Source: an uncultured Clostridia bacterium (GTDB lineage: Bacteria > Bacillota > Clostridia > Christensenellales > Borkfalkiaceae). From it: 64,000 nucleotides of DNA. A program made the translations under genes and the position numbers. A model generated the notes under the pieces. That model was not told where the DNA came from, ran no database searches, and was given only the letters and a program-made list of their open reading frames with translations. Shown here piece after piece: positions 48,886-60,300 of the stretch. The stretch is from the NCBI GenBank assembly GCA_947630115.1, contig CANRGG010000007.1:1-64000 (forward strand). Direction: 5' to 3'. Positions within the stretch are counted from its first letter, which is position 1. Each line of letters opens with the position of its first letter.

Positions 48886-48999
48886 ATGCGCGAGGAAGAG
48901 CCGGGCAGGGAAAAGCATGCGCGGGACATCGCCTGGGAAATGTTCGAAAAGACGGGAAACGTCACCTATTACATGCTTTATAAACAGTTAAAGGATTGA
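48886..48999 (+). CDS. yqzL: YqzL-like small protein
   Basis: The 37-aa ORF ends in WEMFEKTGNVTYYMLYKQLKD, matching the YqzL pattern W-x-x-F-x-x-TGN-V-x-x-Y. It lies between era and recO as in Bacillus. An AAGGGGGGAACGAGG stretch gives a very strong ribosome site. The role is unknown. It is slightly longer at the N terminus than Bacillus YqzL. Confidence 0.85.
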   Translation: MREEEPGREKHARDIAWEMFEKTGNVTYYMLYKQLKD

Positions 49000-49001
49000 A
49001 C

Positions 49002-49709
49002 ATGGAGATCAAGACGGACGCCCTTGTCCTTCGGAGCACGGACGTCGGCGAAAACGACAGAATGATCACCCTTCTCACGGCCGATCTCGGGAAGATCGGC
49101 GCCAAAATGAAGGGGGTGAGAAAGGCGGGCGCAAAACTCGGATTTGCCGCCCAGCCTTTTTGTTTTGCCGAATACGTCCTCGCGGAAAAGAGCGGAAGAT
49201 ACACGGTGGTTTCGGCGTCCCTCCACGACGGGTTTTTCCCGCTGCGGGAAGATCTCGCCGCGTTTTATGCGGCGGCGGCGATCTCGGAATGCTGCGATCT
49301 GCTCGCATTCGAGGGAATGGACAGTCGCGCTCTGCTCGTGTATGCGGCGGACGCGCTTGAAAAACTCTGCGGAAACGACCCCGCCGCCGTCCTTGTTCTC
49401 TTTTTGATCCGTGCGCTGGCGTTCGCGGGCTATCCCGTCCGCGCGGAGGAAACCTGTCCCTATTGCAAGAAAAAACTCTTCGGCAGAATGCGCTTCGAAC
49501 TCTCCTGCGGCGCCTTTTCCTGCGGCGGCTGCGGCAAGGGCGTCCCCGCGAGCGAGATCACCTATTCCGCCGTCCGTTCGGCGCTCAAAGGGGAGCTTTT
49601 CCCCGAACGGGACGGAAATTTGCGCGCGCTCCGGCTGCTTTCCGCCTATTTTTCGGAGAAAACGGGCGCCGAGCCGCGCTCTTTTACCGATCTTTTCGAT
49701 ATGATTTGA
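49002..49709 (+). CDS. recO: DNA repair protein RecO
   Basis: The 235-aa protein has an N-terminal OB-fold (TDALVLRSTDVGENDRMITLLT) and a C-terminal zinc finger CPYC...CGGC. It loads RecA with RecR at single-strand gaps. It starts 2 bp after yqzL. A TTG at 48996 is in frame, but the ATG at 49002 gives the canonical N terminus. Confidence 0.95.
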   Translation: MEIKTDALVLRSTDVGENDRMITLLTADLGKIGAKMKGVRKAGAKLGFAAQPFCFAEYVLAEKSGRYTVVSASLHDGFFPLREDLAAFYAAAAISECCDLLAFEGMDSRALLVYAADALEKLCGNDPAAVLVLFLIRALAFAGYPVRAEETCPYCKKKLFGRMRFELSCGAFSCGGCGKGVPASEITYSAVRSALKGELFPERDGNLRALRLLSAYFSEKTGAEPRSFTDLFDMI

Positions 49710-49782
49710 AAATTTTTCCCGAAAAACGGGCATTTCTTGTAAAATTTCACAGAGAAGGAACTTCATTTTTTCGAAAAAACAC

Positions 49783-49811
49783 TTGCAATTTCCCGTTTGA
49801 TATGATATGAT
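49783..49811 (+). promoter_or_regulatory. Promoter of the LRR lipoprotein
   Basis: TTGCAA (49783-49788), 17-nt spacer, TATGAT (49806-49811). Confidence 0.75.
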
Positions 49812-49912
49812 AAATACGTATCATAGTCTGTTGCCTTGTTTTTGCATGAAGGGGGAACCTTCCGCAGGGCGAAAGACAAAAACGAAAAAAACGAAAACAG
49901 GAGGAAACAGCA

Positions 49913-51760
49913 ATGAAAACAAAGAGATTCTGGTTGGTCTTGCTTGCGATCTTGTCCGTTCTCTGTATGGCGTTCGCGATTGCGGGCTGCGGCGATAACA
50001 ATGGCGAAGTGAAGCCGCCCGTCGATCCGGAGGAAGGCAATACGCGCAGGCATGAGCATACCTGGAGCGAATGGGTGATCGTCAAAGAGGCAAAAGAATG
50101 CAGCGACGAGCCGGGTTTGAGAAGAAGAACTTGCACCGACCCCAACTGCCCCAAGATCGCGGACGGCGGGAACGTCGAAGAGGAAGTCATTCCTGCGATC
50201 GGACATCCGCAAGACAGCCTGAGGATCTATCCCGCGCAGGATCCTACCTGCACCGAGGACGGCTGGGATGAATATTTCTATTGCTCCAAGTGCCAGGCGA
50301 CGAACAAGGAAGAAAAACGTCGCCCGAAGCTTGGTCATAGCATGACGACCATTCCCGCGCAGACGGCGAACTGCTACCAGGAAGGCTGGGACGAATATCA
50401 GAAGTGTTCCCGCTGCGGCTATGAGGAAGGCGAAAAGAACCTCAAGCCGATGACCGATCACACTTGGCAAGAGCAGGCCGACGGCTCCTATATTTGCTCC
50501 GTTTGCCATCAGCCGAGACTTGACGACACGCTGAACCTTGATTATCAGGTCTCCGCGGACGGCACCTATTTCACCGTGAAGGGCTACAAGAAGAACGAAA
50601 AGGGCCAGATCCTCGACGAGGCCGGAAACGTTTATACTTATCAGGATCCCACAGTTATCAATGGAGATAGCAACTTGAAGAGCAGAGAGATCCTGAATGT
50701 GAACGAAAAGGGCGAACTTTGCGAGACGACGACCAATTCGGACGGCACGACAAACTATGCTCCCGTTACATATAACAAGATGATGACGCTCGTCATTCCC
50801 GCAAACCATACGGAAGGGGACAAAACGCTTCCCGTTCGCGGGATCGAGAAGGAAGCCTTTGCGGGCTGTGCGTTCATCACGCGGCTTTCGATCAACAACT
50901 TCATCACGACGATCCCGCAGGATACCTTCAGAGAATGCAGAGGGCTCAAGGAGGTGACGTTCGGGCAGAACGTCAGCGAGATCCAGGGCGGCTCCCTCTC
51001 CTACACGGCGCTCGAATCGCTTGATTTCCCCCGTAAGGTCAGCTCGATCGGCATGCTTGCCTTCGCTCATTGCGATCGGATCAGCAAGATCACCGTCGAT
51101 AAGAACAACATGACCTATTATACCGTCGAGGGCAGTAACTGCATTTTGACGAGAAACGGCGACGAGAACAAGGATCAGATCATTCTCGGCTGCAAGGACT
51201 CCAAGATCCCCGACAAGGCGGTGTCGGTCGGCAACTGGGCGTTTGCAATGTGCGCCACCCTGACCGAGATCAACCTCAATAAGGTGAAGAGAGTCGGAAC
51301 CAGCGCGTTCATGCTCTGCCACAGACTCCAAAAGGTTGAGATGGGAAGTGAGACCAATGAGATCGGGGTCAACGCTTTCTACGGCTGCGTGTCGCTGGAG
51401 GATCTGACGCTCGGTCGCGGTCTGACCAAGATCGGGAACACGGCTTTTGCGAACTGCTACAAACTTCGGGTCGTCAAGTATAGCGGCACCAAGGCTCAGT
51501 TCATGGACGGGAATAAATTCGTCAAGGGCGAACGTTGGGACTTCAATGACGGCTTGGTCAAGGAAGATGGAACGGTCGTCGATAGCAATGAGGCGAACTG
51601 GCAGCGCCGCAGCTACCTCATCAGATACTTTGACGACACCGAATTGAAGTTCAAGTATCTGATCTCTTCTCAGGGCATTCCTCCCTATGTGGATTATGAT
51701 GGGACTGAGGAAGATTTCCTGAACGGCAACGGCAGCGGCAACGCGGGTGCGGAGGCATAA
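49913..51760 (+). CDS. BspA-type leucine-rich-repeat lipoprotein
   Basis: The 615-aa protein has a signal peptide with lipobox AIAGC (Cys 26). Residues about 45-200 are three or four Cys-rich modules of the form HTW...C.E.G...R.C..C..K (for example YFYCSKCQATNKEEK and YQKCSRCGYEEGEK), perhaps structural zinc sites. Residues about 295-520 hold LRR_5 repeats (ITRLSINNFITTIPQDTF, NAFYGCVSLEDLTLGRGL), with a non-repeat insertion. A Gly/Asn-rich C-terminal tail follows. Such proteins are surface adhesins or bind host or plant glycans. It has an ideal AGGAGG site and is monocistronic. Confidence 0.9.
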   Translation: MKTKRFWLVLLAILSVLCMAFAIAGCGDNNGEVKPPVDPEEGNTRRHEHTWSEWVIVKEAKECSDEPGLRRRTCTDPNCPKIADGGNVEEEVIPAIGHPQDSLRIYPAQDPTCTEDGWDEYFYCSKCQATNKEEKRRPKLGHSMTTIPAQTANCYQEGWDEYQKCSRCGYEEGEKNLKPMTDHTWQEQADGSYICSVCHQPRLDDTLNLDYQVSADGTYFTVKGYKKNEKGQILDEAGNVYTYQDPTVINGDSNLKSREILNVNEKGELCETTTNSDGTTNYAPVTYNKMMTLVIPANHTEGDKTLPVRGIEKEAFAGCAFITRLSINNFITTIPQDTFRECRGLKEVTFGQNVSEIQGGSLSYTALESLDFPRKVSSIGMLAFAHCDRISKITVDKNNMTYYTVEGSNCILTRNGDENKDQIILGCKDSKIPDKAVSVGNWAFAMCATLTEINLNKVKRVGTSAFMLCHRLQKVEMGSETNEIGVNAFYGCVSLEDLTLGRGLTKIGNTAFANCYKLRVVKYSGTKAQFMDGNKFVKGERWDFNDGLVKEDGTVVDSNEANWQRRSYLIRYFDDTELKFKYLISSQGIPPYVDYDGTEEDFLNGNGSGNAGAEA

Positions 51761-51786
51761 GCCGCGGCTTCCTTAAAAGAGCGATT

Positions 51787-51820
51787 ACGCCGCCGACGGC
51801 ACAGCCGTCGGCGGCGTTCT
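51787..51820 (+). terminator. Terminator after the LRR lipoprotein
   Basis: ACGCCGCCGACGGC / GCCGTCGGCGGCGT with an ACA loop, then TCTGTC. The T tract is poor. Confidence 0.75.
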
Positions 51821-51869
51821 GTCAAACCAATCGAAAAAAGCGGTCGAAAAAGACCAAACAGGAGGAACG

Positions 51870-52991
51870 ATGGGAACTTTCGAAAAAGTAAAGAAGAATT
51901 TCGGCTTCGGCTGCATGCGTCTTCCCATGAAGGACGGCGAAGTGGACCGGGAGGAGTTCTGCCGCATGACGGACGCCTTTCTTGCGGCGGGCTTCAATTA
52001 TTTTGACACGGCGCATGGATATCTCGACGGCAAGAGCGAGACGGAGATCCGCGAATGTCTTGCCAAGCGTCACCCGCGCGAGAGCTATACGCTCACGAAC
52101 AAGCTGACCTCCATGTTTTTCCACAAGGAGGAGGACATCCGTCCGCTGTTTGACTTGCAGCTCGAGCGCTGCGGCGTCGATTATTTCGATTTTTATCTCA
52201 TGCATGCGCAAAACGCGGTGTTTTTCGAGAAATACAAGAGCTGTCATGCCTATGAGACGGCGTTTCGCCTCAAAGAGGAGGGGCTTGTGCACCATGTCGG
52301 GATCTCTTTCCACGACAAGGCGGAGGTGCTCGATAAAATTCTCACCGAATACCCGCAGATCGAGCTCGTGCAGATCCAATTCAATTACATCGACTATAAA
52401 AATCCGAGCGTCGAGTCAAGGCTTTGCTACGAAGTTTGCAGAAAGCACGGCAAGCCCATCGTCGTCATGGAGCCCGTGAAAGGGGGAATGCTCGTCAATC
52501 TCACCCCCGAGGCGGACAAGATCCTGCGCTCGCTCGGAACGGGCAGCAATGCGAGCTATGCGCTTCGCTACGGCGCCGGCTTTGAGGGCGTCTTTATGAC
52601 CCTCTCCGGCATGAGCAATCTCGCGCAGATGACCGAAAATCTGCAAACCATGTCCGATTTCAAGCCGCTTTCGAAGGAGGAGCATGCGGCGATCGCGCGG
52701 GTGAGAGAGGAGCTTCTGCGCGGCGACACCATTCCCTGCACCGGCTGCCGCTATTGCGTGAGCGGCTGTCCCAAGGGGATCCCCATTCCCGAGCTTTTTT
52801 CCTGCATGAACCAGAACAAACGCTACAACAACCGGGATTGGAACAGCGCGGTCTATTACAGCACCTACACGCGGACGCGCGGCAGGGCAAGCGACTGTAT
52901 CGAATGCGGCAAATGCGAAAGCGTCTGCCCCCAGCACCTCGGGATCCGGAAACTTCTCAAAGAGGTCGCCGCGCATTTCGAGAATAAGTGA
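51870..52991 (+). CDS. Aldo/keto reductase with C-terminal ferredoxin domain
   Basis: The 373-aa protein has an AKR TIM barrel (FGFGCMRLPM, NYFDTAHGYLDGKSE, HHVGISFHDK) followed from about residue 285 by two 4Fe-4S motifs, CTGCRYCVSGCPKGIP and CIECGKCESVCPQHLGI. This architecture is common in anaerobes. The substrate is unknown. The barrel Tyr is in AHGYLD and the Lys in LTNKLTS. An AGGAGG site precedes the ATG. An ECF S gene follows 39 bp later. Confidence 0.94.
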   Translation: MGTFEKVKKNFGFGCMRLPMKDGEVDREEFCRMTDAFLAAGFNYFDTAHGYLDGKSETEIRECLAKRHPRESYTLTNKLTSMFFHKEEDIRPLFDLQLERCGVDYFDFYLMHAQNAVFFEKYKSCHAYETAFRLKEEGLVHHVGISFHDKAEVLDKILTEYPQIELVQIQFNYIDYKNPSVESRLCYEVCRKHGKPIVVMEPVKGGMLVNLTPEADKILRSLGTGSNASYALRYGAGFEGVFMTLSGMSNLAQMTENLQTMSDFKPLSKEEHAAIARVREELLRGDTIPCTGCRYCVSGCPKGIPIPELFSCMNQNKRYNNRDWNSAVYYSTYTRTRGRASDCIECGKCESVCPQHLGIRKLLKEVAAHFENK

Positions 52992-53030
52992 GTAAATTTC
53001 GAGAATAAATGATCAAAATAAGGAGAAATC

Positions 53031-53612
53031 ATGGAAAAAACCAAACAAAACGTCTTTCTTTGCAAAACGGTCCGGGCGAAGGTCGCCGCAGCGGCGCTTG
53101 CCGTCCTCGCTTCCGTCGCCCTGCCGCAGATCTTTCATCTGCTCGGCATGCTGTCCGACATGGGCTCCTCCCTCGGCGAGACCTTTTTGCCCATGCATTT
53201 GACGATCTTTCTCGTCGGCTATTTCGCAGGCGGCGCCGCGGGGGCCGCGGCGGGAGCTTTAAGCCCGCTTCTCAGTTTTGCCCTGACGTCGGCGGCAGGC
53301 GAGGCCATGCCCGCGCTTGCCATGCTGCCCTTTATGATGATCGAACTTTGCGTCTATGGGCTTACGACGGGGCTCTTCACCCGTTTCGGCAAGGGCCGCG
53401 TTCCCGTGATTGTCAGCCTTCTGGCTGCCCAGATCGCCGGCAGGGCGATCCGCGCGCTGGCAATTCTGATCGGCGTGTATGCGTTCGGCTCTCCTCTGCC
53501 CGTCTCCGTCATCTGGACCAGCCTTCTTGCGGGGCTCCCGGGCTTGTCGCTGCAATGGATCCTCATCCCGCTCATCCTGTTTTGGGCGGAGAAAAAACTG
53601 CGCCGTGACTGA
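53031..53612 (+). CDS. ECF transporter S component, substrate unknown
   Basis: The 193-aa membrane protein has six hydrophobic segments. The PMHLTIFLVGYFAGGAAGAA loop resembles the PMHIPV-type segment of ECF substrate-binding subunits. It would capture a vitamin or cofactor and use shared ATPase subunits encoded elsewhere. There is no riboswitch upstream to name the ligand. An AAGGAG site is present. It overlaps the DUF1893 gene. Confidence 0.82.
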   Translation: MEKTKQNVFLCKTVRAKVAAAALAVLASVALPQIFHLLGMLSDMGSSLGETFLPMHLTIFLVGYFAGGAAGAAAGALSPLLSFALTSAAGEAMPALAMLPFMMIELCVYGLTTGLFTRFGKGRVPVIVSLLAAQIAGRAIRALAILIGVYAFGSPLPVSVIWTSLLAGLPGLSLQWILIPLILFWAEKKLRRD

Positions 53613-54057
53613 TTCGATCAACGGGGGACGTCCCGATCTTCAGCGCGCCGAGGCGCTTTTGCGGGAACATCCCGAATATACCTGCGTTTTCGTCCGCGGA
53701 CAGGAGACGGTCTGCGACGTCCGGCGCGGCGTAAAGCCCCTGCTGGCCCTTTACGATTCGGGAAAAACGCTTGCGGGATTTTCCGCCGCGGATAAGGTCG
53801 TGGGCAGGGGCGCGGCGCTCTTATACGCCTTGCTCGGGCTCGAGAACCTCTATGCGGGTGTGCTCAGCGAGAGCGCCGAGGAGGTCCTTCGCGCGCACGA
53901 CATCTATTATGAATACGGGACCCGCGTTCGGAACGTCGTCAATCGCAAAGGGGACGGGATCTGTCCGATGGAAAAGGCGACCAGCGGCATTTTCGACCCC
54001 TTGGAAGGCCTGAAAGCCCTCCGCGCCGCCCTTTCCGCCCTGGAAGAGCGATCATAA
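53605..54057 (+). CDS. DUF1893 family protein
   Basis: The 150-aa protein starts with GTG at 53605, overlapping the upstream stop. It has the DUF1893 pattern YTCVFVRGQETVCDVRRGVKPLL, LAGFSAADKVVGRGAALLYALLG, and near the end CPMEKATSGIFDP. The family is related to cytidine-deaminase-like folds by some classifications and is often encoded near transporters. No reaction is known. Coupling to the S component suggests work on the imported compound. Confidence 0.85.
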   Translation: MTDSINGGRPDLQRAEALLREHPEYTCVFVRGQETVCDVRRGVKPLLALYDSGKTLAGFSAADKVVGRGAALLYALLGLENLYAGVLSESAEEVLRAHDIYYEYGTRVRNVVNRKGDGICPMEKATSGIFDPLEGLKALRAALSALEERS

Positions 54058-54070
54058 AAAAATTTTCACA

Positions 54071-54103
54071 GGACCGAATTTTCACAATTCGGTCCTTTTT
54101 TTG
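54071..54103 (+). terminator. Terminator after DUF1893
   Basis: GGACCGAATT / AATTCGGTCC stem with a TTCAC loop, followed by seven Ts. Confidence 0.93.
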
Positions 54104-54241
54104 TCGGAAAAAGCCGATATTTTGTGTTTGAATATGATAAAAGCCACAAGATTATGGAATTTGTGACAGAATGGTGAAAACTATAAGGAAATTTTATGAA
54201 CCGTTTAAGAAAAATTTATGATATTATTTTGTGAAATCATA

Positions 54242-54271
54242 TTGACAGAACCCCCTCGGATGACTTATAAT
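54242..54271 (+). promoter_or_regulatory. Promoter of the giant lipoprotein gene
   Basis: TTGACA (54242-54247), 18-nt spacer, TATAAT (54266-54271). The AT-rich 54104-54241 shows nothing else. Confidence 0.88.
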
Positions 54272-54301
54272 AAAACAAACTATAAAGTGAAGGAGTGTAA
54301 T

Positions 54302-57300
54302 ATGAAACGGAAAGTATGGATTACATTGCTACTTGTCCTAACAGCTGCTCTCAGCTTAGTAGCATTTGCTTCATGCAAACCCAAGAATCCCGGGCCCAAT
54401 GTCGACGTCAGTGGCAGCGAAGGGGCTGAGACGGGAACTTATTACTTCGACGCTTCGGAAGGGGACGAGTACGACCTTTCGTTGAGCAACGGGAATAGGT
54501 TTACCCTTCTCATGCGGGAGATCAACCGTGCCGGCGATTATACGCTGGACGGGGAAAAGCTGACACTCATGTTCAGCAAGCCGTACGAAGAGACGATCGA
54601 GGCTCGGCTTGCCGGCAAGGTGATCACGCTTACATATAACGGTCTTGAAATGAGATTTTTGAAGAAGGAGTATTACACCGTGAGTTTCGATACGCACGGT
54701 GGGAATGCCATTTCTTCTTTGACCGTGATCAACGGCAAAACGCTCGGCAAGATCGACGATCCCGTAAAGGAGGGCTCTTACTTCCTCGGCTGGTACATGG
54801 ACGCCGAGTATCAGACGCCGTTCCTCTTCGGCACGCAGCCCGTCACGGGGGAGATGACCCTTCATGCCCGCTGGGGCGAAGGCATCGGCACCTCCGGTTT
54901 CAAGGTGAACTTCAACCTCAACTATGACGGCGCGCCGCAGTGGGAAGAGCAGGAGACCGTCGGCGGCAGGATCTTCGATCTGAAGGATCCCGTCAGAGAC
55001 GGTTGGACGTTCATCGGCTGGTACGTCAGCCAGTATGACGATCCCGCACAGCTTTCCTATGCAGTCGACACGGAGACCATCTTCAAAGAGGATGTCACCC
55101 TCTATGCGAATTGGGAACAGAAGAGCACGAACGCCGGCAAACTTCCGACGCCCCGCGTCACGATCAACGAGAGCGGGATTTCCTGGAATGCGGTCGGTGC
55201 GAACTCCTATACGGTCAAAGTCACCGGTCCTTCCGGCTTCACGGCGATCGAGAACGGCACGACGACTTCGACGAACTATCCCGTCGACTTTAAGTCCGCT
55301 CCCGCCGGCGATTACACGGTGAGCGTTCTTGCGACCACCACGAACACCGCGAACAACGCGAACGAAGTCGTTCTCCATTGGAAGAACAAGGCGCTTGCGA
55401 AAGTTTCGCTGTTCGAAGTTGTCGCTCCTTCCACGCTGCTCTTCAATGCGGTCGAGAATGCGAACGAATACATTCTCAGCATCGACTGCGGCAACAAGAA
55501 GCATGACCATTCGGCGCTCAGCAACGGCAATTCCACCTACTACAACTTCGCGAATTGCACCATGCAGCCGGGCGGTATCAAATTCCGCGTTACGGCGCGC
55601 GCGAACGGCTACTCCGAATCCGTCTCGAAGGAATTTGCCTTTGAGCAGAACCTCGGCGTCGTCACCAACATCCGCGTCAACGAAGCGACCCAGACCCTCG
55701 TTTGGGATCCCGTCGAAAACGCAACGAATTATGTCCTTTCGATCGCTTGCTCCGACACGAACCATAACCATGGTCTTGTCGATGTCGGCAACGCGACGAG
55801 CTACAGCCTCAAAGAATGCGGCAGAGGCGAGATCACGGTGAACATCTACGCCAAGACGAAGGGCTACAACTCGCCCGAACCTGTGACGTTCACCTACAAC
55901 AAGCCCACGATCGGAACGCCGACCAACTTCCGGCTCCTCGGCACCGTTCTTTCGTGGGATCCTGTCGCGAACGCAGCTTCCTATGTCGTTCGGATCGGCG
56001 GCAAAGCATACAGCACGAATGAGAGCCAATACGATCTTTCCAAGATCACCGATCTTGAATGGGTCGTCGCACGTGACTACGTGGCGGAAGTTCAGGCTCA
56101 GGTCGGCGACGACCCGAATGCGAACTCCCTGTACAGCGACGCGATCGACATGCGCTATTTCGCGCTTTCCTCTTCGCTCCAGTACACGGCGGGCGTGCTC
56201 TCCTGGAGACACGTCATCGGCGTCACCTATTACGAAGTTCAGATCAACGGCACGTCCATGCCGATGATCGAAAACGGCGAGAACTCCGTGCGCGTCAAGC
56301 TCACCCGTGCGGGCGTCAACACCCTTTCGGTCAGGTTCTATGACGACGAAGCGAACATGGCGGGCTCCGATTGGGCCACGATGGAGGTCTTTGCCAACAC
56401 GATCGAATTCGATACCCGCGGCGGCGAGCCTGTTCCCAACATGTACGTCGTTTACGGCGACAAGCTCGACCTTCCGACGACCACTCGTCCCGGCTTTACC
56501 TTCGACGCATGGTACAACACCCCCGGCGGCGCAGAAAAGAACGGCGCAAAGATCGACAGCGAATACTATCTCCAGACGGGCGACAGCGTGTTCTTCGCCG
56601 GCTGGGATTCCATGCTTTACACCGTCAAGTACGTCTACGGCGACTCGCGCGATGAAGATCCGAACAAACCTCATACCGATGAAGTTTACTTCGGCAAGAA
56701 CTTCCAGTTCATCGTTCCCGACGCGCCGAACAGCTCGGTCGTGTTCCTCGGCTGGTACAGCAAGAAGGACGGCCGCGGCACGAGATTTACTGACCAGAAC
56801 GGCAAGAGCCTTATTACTTGGAACGTGCTCGAAAACGAGGCGCCCGTGTATGCGTACTTCGCAAAACTTCTCCAGTACACGCTTATGAAGGCCGGAGAGG
56901 AGGACGCTTACTACTCCGTTTCCGCTGGTCCCGGGCTTGTCCTTGTCGACGAAGTCACGATCCCCGGCGAATATGAAGGGATCCCCGTCAAGGCGATCCC
57001 CGGCTACGCATTCCTGAATGCGACGAGCCTGAGAAAGATCCGTATTCCCGATACCGTCACGAACATCGGCGGCAAACTTGCATTCCAGGGCTGCTCGCGC
57101 CTCGAATCGTTCGAGATCTATGCGGCGGGTGCTGCAAGCCAGGATATCGTTTACAGAACCGACTCGTACGGCGTTATCTCGGAGCTCAACTCCGGTACCG
57201 CTTGGACGCTTGCGATCTATCCTATGGGCAGGACGGGCGACTATACAATGCCCAGCGACATCACCGAACTTCGTGACGGCATCTTTGCCGGAACGAAGAT

Positions 57301-60300
57301 CTCGAAGATCGTGATCCCCGCTTCCGTTACGAATATCTATAACGAAGCGTTCATGGATTGCAACTATCTGAGAGAAGTCGTCTTTGAGAATGCGACAGAA
57401 AGCAGTGCGGAACTTACGATCTACACCCGCACGTTTGTGAACTGCACGTCGCTCAGATCCGTCACCTTCCCGACGCAGCTTAAGACCTTCGGTCAAACCG
57501 CGAGCGCGGACAGCGGATCGGATTCTGTCAACAACGGCAAAGCGAACGTCTTTGTCAACTGCCCTCGTCTTGAAACCATCAATATGGTAGGAACGGGCAA
57601 GGATTTCAGCGCGGCGGAAGGCATGCTTGCGTATAAGGGTAACCTGATCTATGTCCCTGAAACGCTTCGTGTGGGCAGCCTTTCCATCCCCGCGGGCGTC
57701 ACCGGCATCGGCGACTATCTGTTCTCCGGTTCCACCGTCCTCACCCAGCTCGAGGTTCCCGGTTGGGTCACCTACATCGGTGTAGAATCTTTCTACAACA
57801 ACGACAGCCTCCGCAAAGTTACCTTCAAGGCTTCGGCCAGCGGCGTGGCTTCCGAACTCGAGATCGCTCGGCGTGCATTTGCAAGCTGCGACGTTTTGAC
57901 GGACGTCATTTTCGAAGAGGGCAGCAATGTCACGAAGATCGGCGAACTTGCGTTCTACAGACTGATCTACATGGAAAAGCTCGAACTTCCCGAGACCCTC
58001 GAAGTGCTCGGCCCGCAGGCATTCCAGAGCTGCTTCGAACTCAAAGAAGTTACCTTCCGCAGCGGCGGAACCAAGCTTGAGATCGGCATGGAAGTATTCT
58101 CTGAGTGCAGCGCGCTTACAAAGATCCAGCTTCCCAAGCACGTCAGCAAGATCGAATACGGTTCGTTCGAAGGCATTTCCACGAACGACGTTACCGTCGA
58201 GGACGGCGGCGATCATTACATTAGCAGAGACGGCGCGATCTACGGATTGAACGACTCCAAGCAGGAAGTCGACCTTACGTTCTTCTCGAAGAGCAGTGAC
58301 TTCACCGGAAAACTTCCCGAAACGCTTCAAAAGATCGGTTCCTACGTGTTCCGCGGCAACGTCTATCTGACGAAGCTCGAGATCCCCGCGTCCGTCACCT
58401 ACATCGGAACCGAAGCGTTCAAGGGCGCGACCGGTCTGACGGAAATCACCTTCAAGGGTAGCAATAACATCACGTTCGACGGCATCGGCACGGCGACCGC
58501 GGGCGACGCTATGGCACTTGCCGAGGGCGACGCAACCGGTCTTGTCGGCAGCACGTTCGAGGACTGCACCGCGCTCGAAACCCTTAAACTTCCCAAGGGC
58601 GTTACCACGCTGCCCGGCAGGTTCCTCTATATGACCCGCAAGGGCGCGTCCCAGCTTACCGATTTCGATATGCCCGACAGCTTGGTGCAGATCGGCGGCG
58701 GCGCGTTCTATCACAGCAACATTCTCGACGTCGAGATCCCGAAGAACGTCACGACCATCGGCAATGAAGCGTTCTATGAAGCCAACATGATCGGGCTTAC
58801 GTTTAAGTCGGGCAGCCAGCTCTCCGTGATCGGCGACAGCGCATTCCGGAACACGAGAATTAACAAGCTTGATCTTCCCGACACCGTGACGAGCCTCGGC
58901 AGCTACGCATTCGCGGATACGAGAATTACAACTGTCAAGCTCGGCAGCAAGGTCACGACCGCAGGCAGCAACGTATTCATGAACTGCACGTCGCTCACGT
59001 CGGTTTCGATCAGCTCCGATATCGAAACAAATGGTATGTTCAGCAACTGCTCTTCGCTGAACTCGGTCACATTCAGCGACGGCGTCAAGGTCATTCCTTC
59101 GAACGCGATCAGCGGTACGTCGGTTCAGACGATCACGATCGCAAAATCGATCGAGACGATCTCGGAGAACGCATTCTATCAGGCAAGCCAGCTCACGAAC
59201 ATTACTTTTGCGAATAAGGAACAGAGCAACCTTGAAACGATCGGAGATCATGCGTTTGAAGGCGCCGGCATTACGGTCATTGATCTTCCCAAGAAGGTCG
59301 AAACGATCGGGGCAAGTGCGTTCGCTTATGACTACAGCTTGACGTCTGCGACGCTTCCCAAGTCTGTCGAGTCGATCGGCGAAAATGCATTCAATTATAG
59401 CGGCCTCACTTCCATCAAGTTTGAGGGCGGCACTTCGTCGAACAAGCTCACGATTGCGGCTAACGCATTCGGCGGCACGAGTTTGACGAGTTTCGAGATC
59501 CCTGCAAACTGCGAGAGTATCAGTTCGTTGGCATTCGGAAATCGTCAGAATAGTTTGGCAAAGAACATTAAGCTCACGCTTGAAAATAGTGCAAAATACC
59601 TCGAGTTGGAGAGTGGAAACGTCCTCTATAACAAGGGTAAGACCACCCTACTCTTTGCACTTCCTTCGAAAAACGGCGACATGAGCGTCCCGAGCAGCGT
59701 CAAGCGCATTGAGGACGGCGCGTTCGAACGTTCTGCGATCACCAAGTTCACCGTCAACGGCAGCAACAATGGCCTTGTCATCGGTAGCGAGCAGTCGATC
59801 AAGGACGGAAAAGCGACCAACGTCTTTTTGAGATGTTCCGCGCTCACCGAAGTCAATCTCGGCAGCGGCGTCAAAGAGATCGGTGCAAATGCATTCGAGT
59901 ACTGCACCGCGCTCACGAAAGTGGAAATGTCGGGCGGCGTTCAGAAGATCGACGAAAAGGCATTCACCAACTGCTCCGCTCTGAGCACCCTCACACTTTG
60001 CGACAGCATCGAAGAAATCGGTGCAAGCGCATTCAACAGCTGCAGTGCCCTTACGGGCCAGGACGGTGTCATCACCCTTCCCAAGAGCTTGAAAACGATC
60101 GGCGCGAGCGCATTCAGCGGCTGCACGAACGCTAATTTGAAAGAAATCAAGTTCCCGGAGAGCAGCACCAGCTACACCGAGATCGATCCGAACGCATTCA
60201 AGGGCGTCTTTAGCTCCTCGGCGGCAGAGGCCAAGATCGAGATCCCGGACTATGTCACGAAGATCGGCGACAACGCATTCAACGGCTGCAACGTGAAAAC

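Noticed and set aside
53605..54057. DUF1893 gene starting further upstream, inside the ECF S gene
   Set aside because: The upstream extension is a shadow of the S component frame. GTG at 53605 gives the normal family length and a typical overlap.
54371..59251. A 1626-codon open frame on the minus strand opposite the giant lipoprotein gene
   Set aside because: It is a shadow of the strongly biased + strand codons. The predicted protein is Arg/Asp/Val-rich low-complexity with no domain, and it has no ribosome site. The + strand frame has a lipobox, recognised domains and a promoter.
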